Of a stretch of 47,496 nucleotides of DNA, positions 1 through 8,116 are shown in pieces; positions within the stretch are counted from its first letter, which is position 1; each line of letters starts with the position of its first letter. The DNA lies in the NCBI GenBank assembly GCA_024399155.1, contig JAKSHX010000004.1, positions 1 through 47,496 on the forward strand. Reading direction: 5' to 3'. A program made the translations under genes and the position numbers. The notes below the pieces were generated by a model. It saw nothing but the letters and a program-made list of their open reading frames with translations. It had not been told where the DNA came from and made no database searches. The stretch comes from an archaeon. GTDB lineage: Archaea; Thermoplasmatota; Thermoplasmata; Methanomassiliicoccales; Methanomethylophilaceae.

Positions 1-95
1 AAAACAATCACTTAGATCGTCTGTGTGATTTTATTGTCGACAGTTGACGGATTAAATTCATACACCTAACCCTACAATATATAAAAAACAGATAA

Positions 96-206
96 TGGTC
101 CCCACTCCCTGATTTGAACAGGGGATCTGCTGATCTCTACGGCTGCACCGGTATTACCGGAAACACTCTACAGTCAGCCGCTCCAGCCAGACTAAGCTAA
201 GTGAGG
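96..206 (-). tRNA. tRNA-Tyr (anticodon GUA) with a 33-nt intron and encoded CCA
   Basis: The minus strand folds as a tRNA. The acceptor strand CCTCACT (206-200) pairs with AGTGGGG (106-100), with the C1-G72 pair known for archaeal tRNA-Tyr; the T arm is CCCTG-TTCAAAT-CAGGG, and discriminator A and CCA lie at 99-96. The anticodon stem GCTGA/TCAGC encloses a loop with anticodon GTA (171-169). The loop is interrupted after position 37 by an intron at 167-135. The splice sites form two AGA bulges, cut AG^A, around a weak 4-bp CTGU/GUAG helix, as in an archaeal bulge-helix-bulge; the intron contains a small CCGGT/ACCGG hairpin. A TATA-like ATATAAAAG lies at about 230-239 on the plus strand, some 26 nt upstream. 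Identity is firm; splice ends are inferred to within a base or two. Confidence 0.93.
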
Positions 207-228
207 ATGATGGCAAAATATGCAAACG

Positions 229-239
229 CTATATAAAAG
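229..239 (-). promoter_or_regulatory. TATA box for tRNA-Tyr
   Basis: The minus strand reads TTTTATATAG here, about 25 nt upstream of the tRNA 5' end at 206, the usual distance for an archaeal TATA box. This is inferred from sequence and spacing only. Confidence 0.5.
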
Positions 240-286
240 TTATGAGTTTGACAGCAACAACAGGATACATATAATCAATAACAAAG

Positions 287-1036
287 TCACCCTATATATC
301 CGAGATCTTTTGATGAATTCTTTTTAGTTTCGTATTCTCTAACTTTGGCAGTAAACTCATCTATTTGATGAGACTCAGCATCTAAATCGCTTTTATCCAA
401 TGTTATTCCGAGGATTTTTTCAAGTACTACGAGCATCGATATGGCACTTTTATGGTCTACGAAGTAACCAGACGTTTCTCCCATTAGGCATGTTGCAGGT
501 ATACCATAGATCTGCCCCATAGCTACAAGAACTGCTGATGCGCCAACGACTCCCGCCGAAGGTTCTCCGGGCGAAAAAATAACACCATTTTTTTCCAAAT
601 CTGTCTTTTGTGATATATCTGATACAGCCCCAAGTACACGAGGGTTATCGACCATTCGGCCGGTTCCATACCCGCCAAGTGTGTAAATGTACGATACATC
701 CATCTTAAGAAACACGTCTCTCATGAGATCATCACATATTATATACTGCCCCTCGGGTGTTGACCCTTGATAGTCTCCCCTCAGAAATATAATATCTCTT
801 TTGTTAACATCTTTTGCATACCAGAGTTCATTGCACGCCATATGCACAACACAATCACCATCAAGCATTACATGTGGAGGAAAATTTTCAGAATATATAG
901 TGGCAAATTTTTCTGCATTCAATTTTTCACTTAGAAAGTCTGTTGCTATCTTTCCAACGTTCCCTACTCCCGGAAGCCCCTCGATTAATATAGGTCTGTC
1001 TAACTTTGGCGATAAATTATACTTCACTGTTGTCAT
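287..1036 (-). CDS. PAC2-family proteasome assembly chaperone-like protein
   Basis: This is a PAC2-family (PbaB-type) protein of about 249 residues. Archaeal members bind or chaperone the 20S proteasome, and human PSMG2 is the eukaryotic relative. The glycine-rich EGLPGVGNVG segment lies at residues 19-28, the central YTLGGYGTGR strand-loop is present, and a PGEPSAGVVGAS segment follows; all are typical of the family. The ATG at 1036 is preferred over a GTG two codons upstream. Its place downstream of aIF2-alpha, S27e and L44e matches the conserved archaeal order in which Nop10 normally sits between aIF2-alpha and PAC2. The family call is secure; the proteasome role comes from family knowledge. 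Confidence 0.85.
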   Translation of the reverse strand: MTTVKYNLSPKLDRPILIEGLPGVGNVGKIATDFLSEKLNAEKFATIYSENFPPHVMLDGDCVVHMACNELWYAKDVNKRDIIFLRGDYQGSTPEGQYIICDDLMRDVFLKMDVSYIYTLGGYGTGRMVDNPRVLGAVSDISQKTDLEKNGVIFSPGEPSAGVVGASAVLVAMGQIYGIPATCLMGETSGYFVDHKSAISMLVVLEKILGITLDKSDLDAESHQIDEFTAKVREYETKKNSSKDLGYIG

Positions 1037-1046
1037 ATTCACTAAT

Positions 1047-1202
1047 TTCTCTATATTCTTCTTTCACTCTCATTCTTCGACAGGGGGATACTCTGGCGGA
1101 CGCACAGCAACGGCCTCAAAGCAGGCGTCCCACATTCGCTGCAAGGAGGTAGCAACACTCACATACAGGCTTTTTGCAGATAAGTGGCAAGCGTAATATC
1201 TC
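1047..1202 (-). pseudogene. possible frameshifted Nop10 remnant between aIF2-alpha and PAC2
   Basis: Nop10, the small zinc-knuckle H/ACA protein, usually lies between aIF2-alpha and PAC2 in archaea. No intact frame of its length exists here, but fragments resembling it occur in order in different minus-strand frames. A GTG overlapping the aIF2-alpha stop opens a frame with CKKPVCECCYLL. A second frame has CSECGTP and ends SERRI with TAG. A third has VRPPEYPPVEE. The normal pattern is CxxC, YTL, CxxCG, a PPxFSPxD-like segment and YRR. The distance from the first Cys to the CSEC Cys is 35 nt where an intact gene would have 36, so an indel is plausible. The same stretch can also form a hairpin (GGACGC/GCGTCC, 1098-1130), so a structured RNA is an alternative. 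Confidence 0.27.
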
Positions 1203-1983
1203 ACTTGTTCTCACGTTTAAGAGATGCTTCACCACCTGCCTTTGTCAGAGATTTAATTACTGTAGTCGACACCTCTTTCATTACATCTTCCGCTGTCTTA
1301 TAATCATCGGCAGTAATGACGATCCTATACCTAGGCGAACCAATTGACGTGATAGATACGTCCGCATCTTCTGAAGCTTCCATTCCTTCTGTCAGAGCCT
1401 TTTTAATGTCTTCAATACCGGTTGGAGACATAGATTTCATCTTAAGTATTCCCTCTATGCTCACATGTGGGATGGCGACATTCTCTTGTGATACTTCTAT
1501 AAACTTGTCCACCCAGCATCCTTCATAGTTTTCTCGGAGCTCATCCGGGTTAGACGCAACCGATTCAAACGCATTGTAAAGGGATCCGTAAAATTCAATT
1601 AGTTTGATTCCAAATTCATCGTAAGCGTCATCTATAGAAACCGAGAGTCTATCAGCGACAATTTCAATAAGTTTTTCAGCCTTTTTATCATTCTTCCATT
1701 GTTGGATCTTTTCTCTTTTCTGATGGTCATTAACAGATTTGAGAGAAAGGTCAATATGACCTTTAGATGAATCAACACCTAACACTTTACAGACTACTTT
1801 TTGTCCTTCCCTTATGAAGTCTCTTATGTATTTTACCCAACCCGACGCAATATTCCTAACATGTACAAACCCTTCTTTGCCGTCATATTCATCGAGAGTG
1901 ACGAACGCACCAAAATTTTTGACACTCACGACTGAACAGATTACGAATTCGCCATCATCAGGAAATTCTTTGGATCTAGACAT
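1201..1983 (-). CDS. translation initiation factor aIF2, alpha subunit
   Basis: The alpha subunit of archaeal initiation factor 2 helps the heterotrimer bring initiator Met-tRNA to the ribosome. The 260 residues match the usual length. An S1 RNA-binding domain occupies residues 10-85 and includes the VKNFGAFVTL and KEGFVHVRNIA strands. A helical middle domain follows, and then the alpha-beta C-terminal domain that contacts the gamma subunit (VSITSIGSPRYRIVITADDY). The ATG overlaps the S27e stop as TAATG, which suggests translational coupling within the L44e-S27e-aIF2-alpha operon. Confidence 0.96.
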   Translation of the reverse strand: MSRSKEFPDDGEFVICSVVSVKNFGAFVTLDEYDGKEGFVHVRNIASGWVKYIRDFIREGQKVVCKVLGVDSSKGHIDLSLKSVNDHQKREKIQQWKNDKKAEKLIEIVADRLSVSIDDAYDEFGIKLIEFYGSLYNAFESVASNPDELRENYEGCWVDKFIEVSQENVAIPHVSIEGILKMKSMSPTGIEDIKKALTEGMEASEDADVSITSIGSPRYRIVITADDYKTAEDVMKEVSTTVIKSLTKAGGEASLKRENK

Positions 1984-2150
1984 TAATTGAAAACCTCAAC
2001 CACTTCGCCTTTAATTTCTGCATTACCGCCCATTGGCCTAACAAGAGTTGCACCACATATATGGCATGTTACAATGACAGCAGCCTTCCTGAAAGTGATT
2101 TGTTCGTTTCCACAGTCGGCGCATTTAATTTTGATAAAATTGTTAACCAT
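1983..2150 (-). CDS. rps27e: small ribosomal subunit protein S27e (eS27)
   Basis: This 55-residue gene codes for the zinc-ribbon protein S27e of the small subunit. The translation begins MVNNFIKIKCADCGNEQ and has the four zinc ligands as C10-x2-C13 and C29-x2-C32, followed by the conserved GATLVRPMGG turn. The ATG lies 5 nt after the L44e stop, and its own TAA overlaps the ATG of aIF2-alpha. The order L44e-S27e-aIF2-alpha is conserved across Euryarchaeota. Confidence 0.95.
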   Translation of the reverse strand: MVNNFIKIKCADCGNEQITFRKAAVIVTCHICGATLVRPMGGNAEIKGEVVEVFN

Positions 2151-2155
2151 ACGAT

Positions 2156-2434
2156 TCACTCCGTAAGTTCAAACCTCTTTGCTCTGAGACAGGAGGTCAA
2201 ATGTGCTTTTTTACACTGGACGCACCTATATCTAATATTAACCCTTTTAGTCGGTTTCTCTCTTCCCTCAGGCTTAGGCCTAGGAAAGCCCCCATATCCA
2301 GCTGTTACAGTCCTGAACCTTCTTTGACCCCATTTGAGTTCACTCGCCTTCTTCTTCTTAACTCTCTCCACGTCGTGCGCAGTGTGAACTTGACAGTAAG
2401 GACAGTACGTCTTAATCGTTCTGGGCATCTTCAT
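2156..2434 (-). CDS. rpl44e: large ribosomal subunit protein L44e (eL42)
   Basis: This 92-residue protein is the zinc-binding L44e of the large subunit, located near the E site. It begins MKMPRTIKTYCPYC. The ligand pairs are C11/C14 and C71/C74 (RYRCVQCKK), and the GYGGFPRPKP and KPTKRVNIRY segments are typical of the family. It is the first gene of the operon with S27e and aIF2-alpha, transcribed away from the divergently placed features to its right. Confidence 0.97.
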   Translation of the reverse strand: MKMPRTIKTYCPYCQVHTAHDVERVKKKKASELKWGQRRFRTVTAGYGGFPRPKPEGREKPTKRVNIRYRCVQCKKAHLTSCLRAKRFELTE

Positions 2435-2518
2435 TTCAATTCACCCCTATACGTGGAGTTCGTTTAATATCGAGGTCATATATAATCAATGTCATTGTCA
2501 TCAATAGTCAAAAAAGGG

Positions 2519-3208
2519 TCATTCCCCACTTACTAGCCTTTCTAATTTACCATTTTCGGATGTCATGAGTACAGTGGTGGCAGTGTTGAGAAATAGCCCA
2601 TTTTCCACAACACCAGGGATGGTGTTTATCCTCGACTCCAAAAAAAACGGATTATTTATGGACTCAAATTTACAATCATAAATATAATTGCCACTGTCCG
2701 TAATAAATGGAGTGTGATCAATCATTCTGAGGTTGGCACTACACCCCTGTTTTTCCAAAGCATATTTTGTCTTATGGTGTCCGAATCTGAGAACTTCTAC
2801 TGGAAGTGGATTTTTTACACCGAGTACGTCAACCTTTTTCGATGCGTCTACAACAATAATTTCCTTCAATGAGGCAGCCGCAACAATTTTTTCTCTAAGA
2901 AGAGCTCCTCCAAGACCTTTAATCAATTGAAGATTTCTATCAACTTCATCTGCACCATCTATTGTGACATCTATGTAGTCAACATCATCAATATCAACTA
3001 TTTTGATACCGTGTTCCTTAGCAACTTTCTCGCTTTGTACAGATGTAGCAATACATGTAAGATTATAACCGCTGGCAACTAACTCACTGATTTTTTTGAT
3101 AGCATAGTACGCAGTAGAACCAGTACCCAAGCCAACAACCATATCATTCTCTACGTAATCACCAACAGCCGTTTCGGCAGCTATTTTTTTTAAATTTATG
3201 TCAGACAC
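2519..3208 (-). CDS. rpiA: ribose-5-phosphate isomerase A
   Basis: RpiA interconverts ribose 5-phosphate and ribulose 5-phosphate in the non-oxidative pentose phosphate route, giving archaea ribose for nucleotides. The 229 residues contain the phosphate-binding GLGTGST loop (26-32), the catalytic DGADEVD motif (84-90) and the KGLGGALLREK segment (97-107), all diagnostic of RpiA rather than RpiB. The start is GTG at 3208. It is divergent from the Dph6-like gene, with about 110 nt of AT-rich promoter region between them. Confidence 0.97.
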   Translation of the reverse strand: MSDINLKKIAAETAVGDYVENDMVVGLGTGSTAYYAIKKISELVASGYNLTCIATSVQSEKVAKEHGIKIVDIDDVDYIDVTIDGADEVDRNLQLIKGLGGALLREKIVAAASLKEIIVVDASKKVDVLGVKNPLPVEVLRFGHHKTKYALEKQGCSANLRMIDHTPFITDSGNYIYDCKFESINNPFFLESRINTIPGVVENGLFLNTATTVLMTSENGKLERLVSGE

Positions 3209-3320
3209 CAGTAGTTCTCCTATAATTCGAAGAGGATGTTATATTCATCTTATTTAATTGTTTATAATTGGCAAATCACGTAATGACAACCGATAAATCT
3301 ATGAAATTACTGTACAAAAC

Positions 3321-3992
3321 GTGAGGTTGGCTGCACTCTATTCTGGTGGTAAAGATTCTTCTCTAGGTCTCTACTTAGCAATGCAGATGGGACACGAAAT
3401 AGCTTACCTCGTGAACGTTATTCCCAGTAATAATGATTCTTGGATTTTTCATGTACCTAATGTCAAATACGTCCCATTTATGGCGGATGCTCTAAACATT
3501 CCACTAGTGACTGCAAAGACCGATGGCACAGAAGAAGGAGATATAAGAGCATTGGCGAATGTTCTTAAAGGCCTAGATATCGACGGCGTAGTTGTAGGGA
3601 TGCTATGGTCAGACTATCAGTGGGATAGAATAAACAGAGTTTTAGGCAAGATGAATTTAGCAATGATTGCACCGCTATGGAGAAAAAGTCAAAGTATGAT
3701 TTATGATGAAATGCTTGCTGCGGGTATTGATTCTATTATCGTAGGTGTATTTGCGGACGGATTTAATAAAAGTTGGTTAGGAAGACATATAGATAAAGAT
3801 ATGAAAGGAGAACTCCTGGCACTTAATAAGAAGTACGGTATAAGCATTATGGGTGAAGGTGGAGAGTACGAATCATTTACGTTAGATTCACCCATTCATA
3901 GAAAAAAAATAAAAATTTTAGAGCATAGCGTTGCTTATAAAAATTCATCTGGCACATATGATATTATTTCGATAGAGCTGAAAGACAAGTGA
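3321..3992 (+). CDS. diphthine--ammonia ligase-like ATP pyrophosphatase (Dph6/MJ0570 family)
   Basis: This N-type ATP pyrophosphatase should carry out the final amidation of diphthamide on elongation factor 2. The 223-residue protein starts at GTG and has the PP-loop SGGKDSS at residues 8-14, the FHVPN segment near residue 43 and the family signature GEGGEYE at 178-184. The length is normal for archaeal single-domain members. It ends convergently with the redoxin gene, one base between the stops. The role is inferred from the family; no other diphthamide gene is in the window. Confidence 0.87.
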   Translation: MRLAALYSGGKDSSLGLYLAMQMGHEIAYLVNVIPSNNDSWIFHVPNVKYVPFMADALNIPLVTAKTDGTEEGDIRALANVLKGLDIDGVVVGMLWSDYQWDRINRVLGKMNLAMIAPLWRKSQSMIYDEMLAAGIDSIIVGVFADGFNKSWLGRHIDKDMKGELLALNKKYGISIMGEGGEYESFTLDSPIHRKKIKILEHSVAYKNSSGTYDIISIELKDK

Positions 3993-3993
3993 A

Positions 3994-4464
3994 CTAGATC
4001 GCTTTTTTAATGCCTTCCAATATCTCATCAAAAGTAGGTATCGATTTCGGTGTCGTGGCCTTCCAAATAAATTTAACCTTTTTATCTCTACCAATAAGAA
4101 AAAACTCACGGTTTGTAAATCCAGATACCATATACCCTGGTCCTACGATTGCGCCATATTGTTTACTTACTTTTTTATCCTCATCAAATAAAAATTCGAA
4201 GGGGGCGTCGATCCTCTTTTTCCACAATTTGTGACTATCGAGACTGTCAGAATTAATCGGTACCATCGTGACCCCAAGATCAATTATTTTGTTGGCAGAT
4301 TCAATAAATTTTATCATGTAATTCATACAATTAATCCCAAAATCACCTATGTAGAAGTTCAAAAGTATCGGCCCTTTTTCTAGTTCTGTATAAAGATTGA
4401 ATGATTCTCTATCAGTCGACATTACTGTAAAATCTGGTGCAACGTCCCCAATTTCTATTGTCAT
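3994..4464 (-). CDS. AhpC/TSA-family redoxin with altered active site
   Basis: The 156-residue thioredoxin-fold protein opens MTIEIGDVAPDF, typical of peroxiredoxins. The ATG at 4464 is preferred to an ORF start 32 codons upstream, because the fold begins exactly there. C46 sits where the peroxidatic Cys should be, but the surrounding DFGINC lacks the Pro and Thr/Ser of the usual P-x3-(T/S)-x2-C motif, so peroxidase activity is doubtful. The later VSKQYGAIVG segment and the GRDKKVKFIW strand match the Prx fold. The gene ends in TAG. It could be a redox carrier or a degenerate peroxiredoxin. Confidence 0.75.
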   Translation of the reverse strand: MTIEIGDVAPDFTVMSTDRESFNLYTELEKGPILLNFYIGDFGINCMNYMIKFIESANKIIDLGVTMVPINSDSLDSHKLWKKRIDAPFEFLFDEDKKVSKQYGAIVGPGYMVSGFTNREFFLIGRDKKVKFIWKATTPKSIPTFDEILEGIKKAI

Positions 4465-4722
4465 GGTTACGCGATACTCGTCTATGATAATATAATTATT
4501 AAGAGCACTATATTGGCGATCAATTCTTTGATATCTCGTTATAAGAAGCGTCAAATACAAAGTTGAAAAACCCTGAGCTATCTGTCATATTTCTGACGTC
4601 CAGATAATAAAACAAATTGTTACATTACAAAACTATCATAATTTTACATCAATTTAACTGTGACCGACACATTTTGTAACGAATAGAACCCATTGTATAA
4701 TTTGATAAGATACTAGATAATC

Positions 4723-5934
4723 ATGAGGGTAGACAAGGGGGTTATTCCTCCCAAGCATAAGTTATGGTATAAGACATTCATGTTTTTTGCCAGAACTTTC
4801 TTTTTACCACTATTTAAGTTTGTTTTAGGGATTAAAACAAAAAAACCGAAGATAAATTTTGAAACGCCAGCGATAATGGTATATAATCATTCAACAGACT
4901 TTGACTTCATCTGTACAGTTGACTTATACAGGCCATATATCAGGTATGTGATGAGTGATATGATGGTCATGGGAAAACTAGCAGGTATCTTTTTTCCAAT
5001 GACCACCGATTTTATCTATAGAAGGAAGGGAGAGAAGGCTGACAATACTGTAAAGAGCGTAATATCCACAATTAAGGATGGAGTATCCGTCGGTATTGCA
5101 CCAGAAGGTGGGGAAACTGTGAATGGTGCAACACAGACGATAAGAACAAGAACTGGAGAAATGATTAAGCAGTGCAATTGTGGACTTGTAACCATTCGTC
5201 TTTACGGGATGTATTTTATAAAACCAAGTTGGGCCAAACATACGGCAAGAGGGCAGACTTTTGGTGAAATTGTCGGAACATACACCAAAGAGAAAATATC
5301 CAATATGTCTCCAGAAGAAATTAATGAACTTATTGCTAAAGATCTGCAATTAAATCAATATGAGTGGCAAAGAGAACACAAATGCATATTTAAGCGTAAA
5401 TGTCGCGCAGAATGGATGGAAAAAGCGCTGTATGTGTGTCCCAAATGTAAAGGTATCGGGAAACTCCATAGTCATATTCACGAATTGAAGTGTGAATGTG
5501 GTTACAAATTGATTGTTAACGAGTATGGATTTTATGAAGGAGATGAAGTTATTTTTGACAATCTTTATGATTGGGATGTATGGCAAAGGAAATATCTGAG
5601 GTCACAACGTCAAAAATGGTTAGATAATCCTGATAATGTAATACTTTTCAATGATCATATGGTAGTACAAGTTATACGCAATATCAAGCCAGAAACTCTT
5701 GATAATGATGTTAAATTATCGATAACCGGAAATAACATGATCATTGACGGACAGAAACTTAAACTAAGAATCGACCTCAACAAGATAGTTGGTCTTTCTG
5801 GTTCAGTAGACAACGGTATCGGTGTCAATTACAACAATAAATATTATTTGATAAAATCTAGCCGCCCGTTAGCAGGCTTCAGTTATCGTTTTATTTACAA
5901 AGTTATTCGCGGTGAAGATTTTACTAACGGATAA
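4723..5934 (+). CDS. PlsC-like 1-acylglycerol-3-phosphate acyltransferase with C-terminal zinc ribbon
   Basis: Residues 1-210 form a PlsC acyltransferase domain. A hydrophobic N-terminal segment lies at about 15-36, the catalytic H-x4-D motif is NHSTDFD (H56, D61), and PEGG (127-130) stands in place of the usual PEGTR loop. Residues 239-259 form a CPKC...CEC zinc ribbon. The C-terminal 130 residues hold two tryptophan-rich helices and a beta-rich end with a possible PH-like fold. Bacterial relatives acylate lysophosphatidate at the membrane; in an archaeon with ether lipids the substrate is unclear. It stands alone, flanked by AT-rich non-coding DNA, which fits lateral acquisition. The domain is firm; the reaction is inferred. 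Confidence 0.8.
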   Translation: MRVDKGVIPPKHKLWYKTFMFFARTFFLPLFKFVLGIKTKKPKINFETPAIMVYNHSTDFDFICTVDLYRPYIRYVMSDMMVMGKLAGIFFPMTTDFIYRRKGEKADNTVKSVISTIKDGVSVGIAPEGGETVNGATQTIRTRTGEMIKQCNCGLVTIRLYGMYFIKPSWAKHTARGQTFGEIVGTYTKEKISNMSPEEINELIAKDLQLNQYEWQREHKCIFKRKCRAEWMEKALYVCPKCKGIGKLHSHIHELKCECGYKLIVNEYGFYEGDEVIFDNLYDWDVWQRKYLRSQRQKWLDNPDNVILFNDHMVVQVIRNIKPETLDNDVKLSITGNNMIIDGQKLKLRIDLNKIVGLSGSVDNGIGVNYNNKYYLIKSSRPLAGFSYRFIYKVIRGEDFTNG

Positions 5935-6577
5935 GTTTGTTCCACATGAAATATCCACGGGTCATAAACACCCCTTCTATAATAGTATACCCGACCAGCG
6001 ACTAGATAGGATATGAAATAATTTTCCATTCCTAGTTTTACCTTTATTCTCACGGAAAGCAGAGGCAACGAGTTTTTGTAAAATTTATATTTTTTCTACT
6101 AACGTTCTACTATCAAAATACACTTTTTGGAGTCAATGTTATGAAGCCCATACATACAAATTAAGACCTCCACTAATTACCAAATAACTCTGTGTTCCTA
6201 CTGAAGTTTTAATTTTACATAAGAAAACTATCTACGATTACAGCTTTTAGTTAGACTTAATTATTCTCAGGTCAGCCTGATCCATTCTCATCCCAAAATG
6301 GTTTACAACGGACACTATCAAATTATGGCTTGACACGTCTATACGATGTCTTTCACTTGTTTTATTGAAATTATTTACCTATATGTTGCACAGATATTAC
6401 CCTAATCTACAACACACAATCTTCATCTGCTATCAGATTCTCCAATAAATTATGCTTTTTGACAAAGTCAGGAATCACAACAACAAAGAAAAAACGAACA
6501 ATTTCACTTTTTAATAAATATAGTGGTCCCCACCGGTAAATTTTAGAGGTTATACCAAGACGTGCAATTCTGTTTCC
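5935..6577. other. AT-rich intergenic stretch, no gene seen
   Basis: About 640 nt separate the acyltransferase from the convergent orphan gene. I see no open frame with a credible start, no tRNA and no long hairpin. The only structured element is a short GGTCCCCACC-like palindrome near 6525-6535. It may hold transcription ends of both genes or be a decayed gene. Confidence 0.5.
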
Positions 6578-7690
6578 TTATTTGATTATGGTCTGATAAG
6601 TATAATTTCTACAACAATCGTCTTTTTTCGGTGTCAAAACCCTAACATAGCGTTTATTGTATGAGACACTACAGTAAAATTCACTAAATTTACTCAGCTG
6701 ATTGTTATCAAATTCAACTGAATTATAATGAGCCCCGTGATGAATACAGTGATTGTCGTCACACTCTTTTTTCACACTTTGTATATTGCTATGAATCAAC
6801 CTATCCGTTTCCAAATCCACCGCTGAAACTGAGTGTTGAGATCTTTTTCTAACGGATTGGAAAAAGTCACACTGTAATGCAGTTTTAAGAGACCTCCGCG
6901 AATATTTATAACCTATTTGACGATTGAAGTATACGTCTATCAGTCGACCTATCTGTTCAACGTTCGATGTACACCCGAGATCTATAACCTTTTCAAACTT
7001 ATGCACTGTAATTCTTTTTATCCTTTGTTTCATTACCATATAAATTGTATTGACCAACTGGCAATACCTGCTTCTAACATACTCCCATATTTCGTCACTT
7101 TTAATGTCGAACAGTACCAGATTATCAGCACTAACTGATATACAAAAATCTGGCTCGCTTGCCTCTGCAGGATCTTTATAGTCAACGCATTTACAACATG
7201 CGTAATTTACCTGTAGAAATTTCTTAATGTGGTCGCGATTAGTTTGAAATGGATGTGCGCTTATCAATGACCTTAGAAATTTAAAAAAATGAAAGTCATC
7301 TCGAGGGTTCCTATTTTCTCCAAAAAAATTCATTGTTTTTATATAGTTTGTATCAGACCTAATTATATACGCGCCTTCTTCATTTTTTTCGCCAATCATA
7401 AATTTTTCAGCTGCAGTTTCAAGACAGTCTATAATCGAGTAAGCAAGGTCAATAAGCACAGAAAATGTCTCACTGTCTTTTATTCCTAACCCAATTTTTT
7501 CTTCTAGATAATTCATTCGATCTTTGGCCTGCCATTTCAATGAGTCCGAAATCGATTCACATTCTCTCAAATACCCAGTATCTTTTCCAACATGTATCAA
7601 ATATGCTTTATATGCACCAGTCATCTCGCTAATTTCATCGAGTTTTCTATAAGTATTTTTATTTATTATCACAATGCTCGCAACTACCAT
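6578..7690 (-). CDS. orphan protein, helical, with an R-x5-H motif (possible HEPN-like fold)
   Basis: I do not recognise this 370-residue protein. The N-terminal 130 residues look mostly helical (two long amphipathic segments near 40-65 and 75-100). Then comes FHFFKFLRSLISAHPFQTNRD, written here by position 133-153, in which R140 and H146 form an R-x5-H arrangement. HEPN ribonucleases carry Rx4-6H at the end of a helix, so a HEPN-like fold is possible but unproven. A CCKC cysteine cluster and a SVSADNLVLFDI strand follow, and the C-terminal 80 residues are Cys/His-rich. It stands alone in AT-rich DNA next to tRNA-Pro, with no toxin-antitoxin partner evident. Confidence 0.6.
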   Translation of the reverse strand: MVVASIVIINKNTYRKLDEISEMTGAYKAYLIHVGKDTGYLRECESISDSLKWQAKDRMNYLEEKIGLGIKDSETFSVLIDLAYSIIDCLETAAEKFMIGEKNEEGAYIIRSDTNYIKTMNFFGENRNPRDDFHFFKFLRSLISAHPFQTNRDHIKKFLQVNYACCKCVDYKDPAEASEPDFCISVSADNLVLFDIKSDEIWEYVRSRYCQLVNTIYMVMKQRIKRITVHKFEKVIDLGCTSNVEQIGRLIDVYFNRQIGYKYSRRSLKTALQCDFFQSVRKRSQHSVSAVDLETDRLIHSNIQSVKKECDDNHCIHHGAHYNSVEFDNNQLSKFSEFYCSVSYNKRYVRVLTPKKDDCCRNYTYQTIIK

Positions 7691-8116
7691 TTTTCTATTT
7701 TAAAATATTATACGTTATTAACGTTATTTATAAAAAATCAACGACCTTCTCATATTTTTGAGTTTAGTAAAGTTTTGTAATTCTCCCACCAGATATGCAT
7801 AATATGAGTTTTTACTTTGTAATTTCAGTTTCCGAGTTATGTTGTTAATATTGTATATACGTCTATACCTAATGTAAATAAAGTTCATCAATCCAATTAA
7901 AATTAGTTTTATTGTCAGCATTCGGTCAGTAAATAGAAAATTTTAATGATAGTGGGGGTTTTCAATATTTTAATCAGTTTAATCAATTTTCATGATTGCA
8001 AGTAGTTGATATACTAGCAATCCAAATTTTTTAGTAAAGTGAAACTTAGCAAGATTATCCCAGAGATTAACAGCAAACATCTCAGAAAATTCACCAAATT
8101 ACCAAGTGCATAAAAG
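7691..8116. other. AT-rich intergenic stretch, no gene seen
   Basis: The promoter of the orphan gene should lie just above 7690 (minus-strand TATA-like runs at 7700-7735). A 65-codon minus-strand frame at 7724-7921 has poor composition and no recognisable motif, so I do not call it. No RNA structure is evident up to tRNA-Pro. Confidence 0.45.

Noticed and set aside
801-1196. 131-codon plus-strand frame across the PAC2 5' end and the gap to aIF2-alpha
   Set aside because: It is antisense to a clear PAC2 gene, with Ser/Phe-rich shadow composition and no motif.
96-6533. Ten-base repeat TGGTCCCCAC at the tRNA-Tyr 3' end (96-105) and at 6524-6533, like an attachment-site pair
   Set aside because: The interval holds core genes (aIF2-alpha, S27e, L44e, RpiA) and no integrase, so a mobile element is implausible; the match is short enough to be chance.
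7724-7921. 65-codon minus-strand frame upstream of the orphan gene
   Set aside because: It is rich in Ile, Tyr and Asn, as expected from AT-rich DNA, with no Shine-Dalgarno site or motif.
4723-8116. Integrated element downstream of tRNA-Pro
   Set aside because: I found no copy of the tRNA-Pro 3' end to the left and no integrase or phage gene; only the gene content is unusual.
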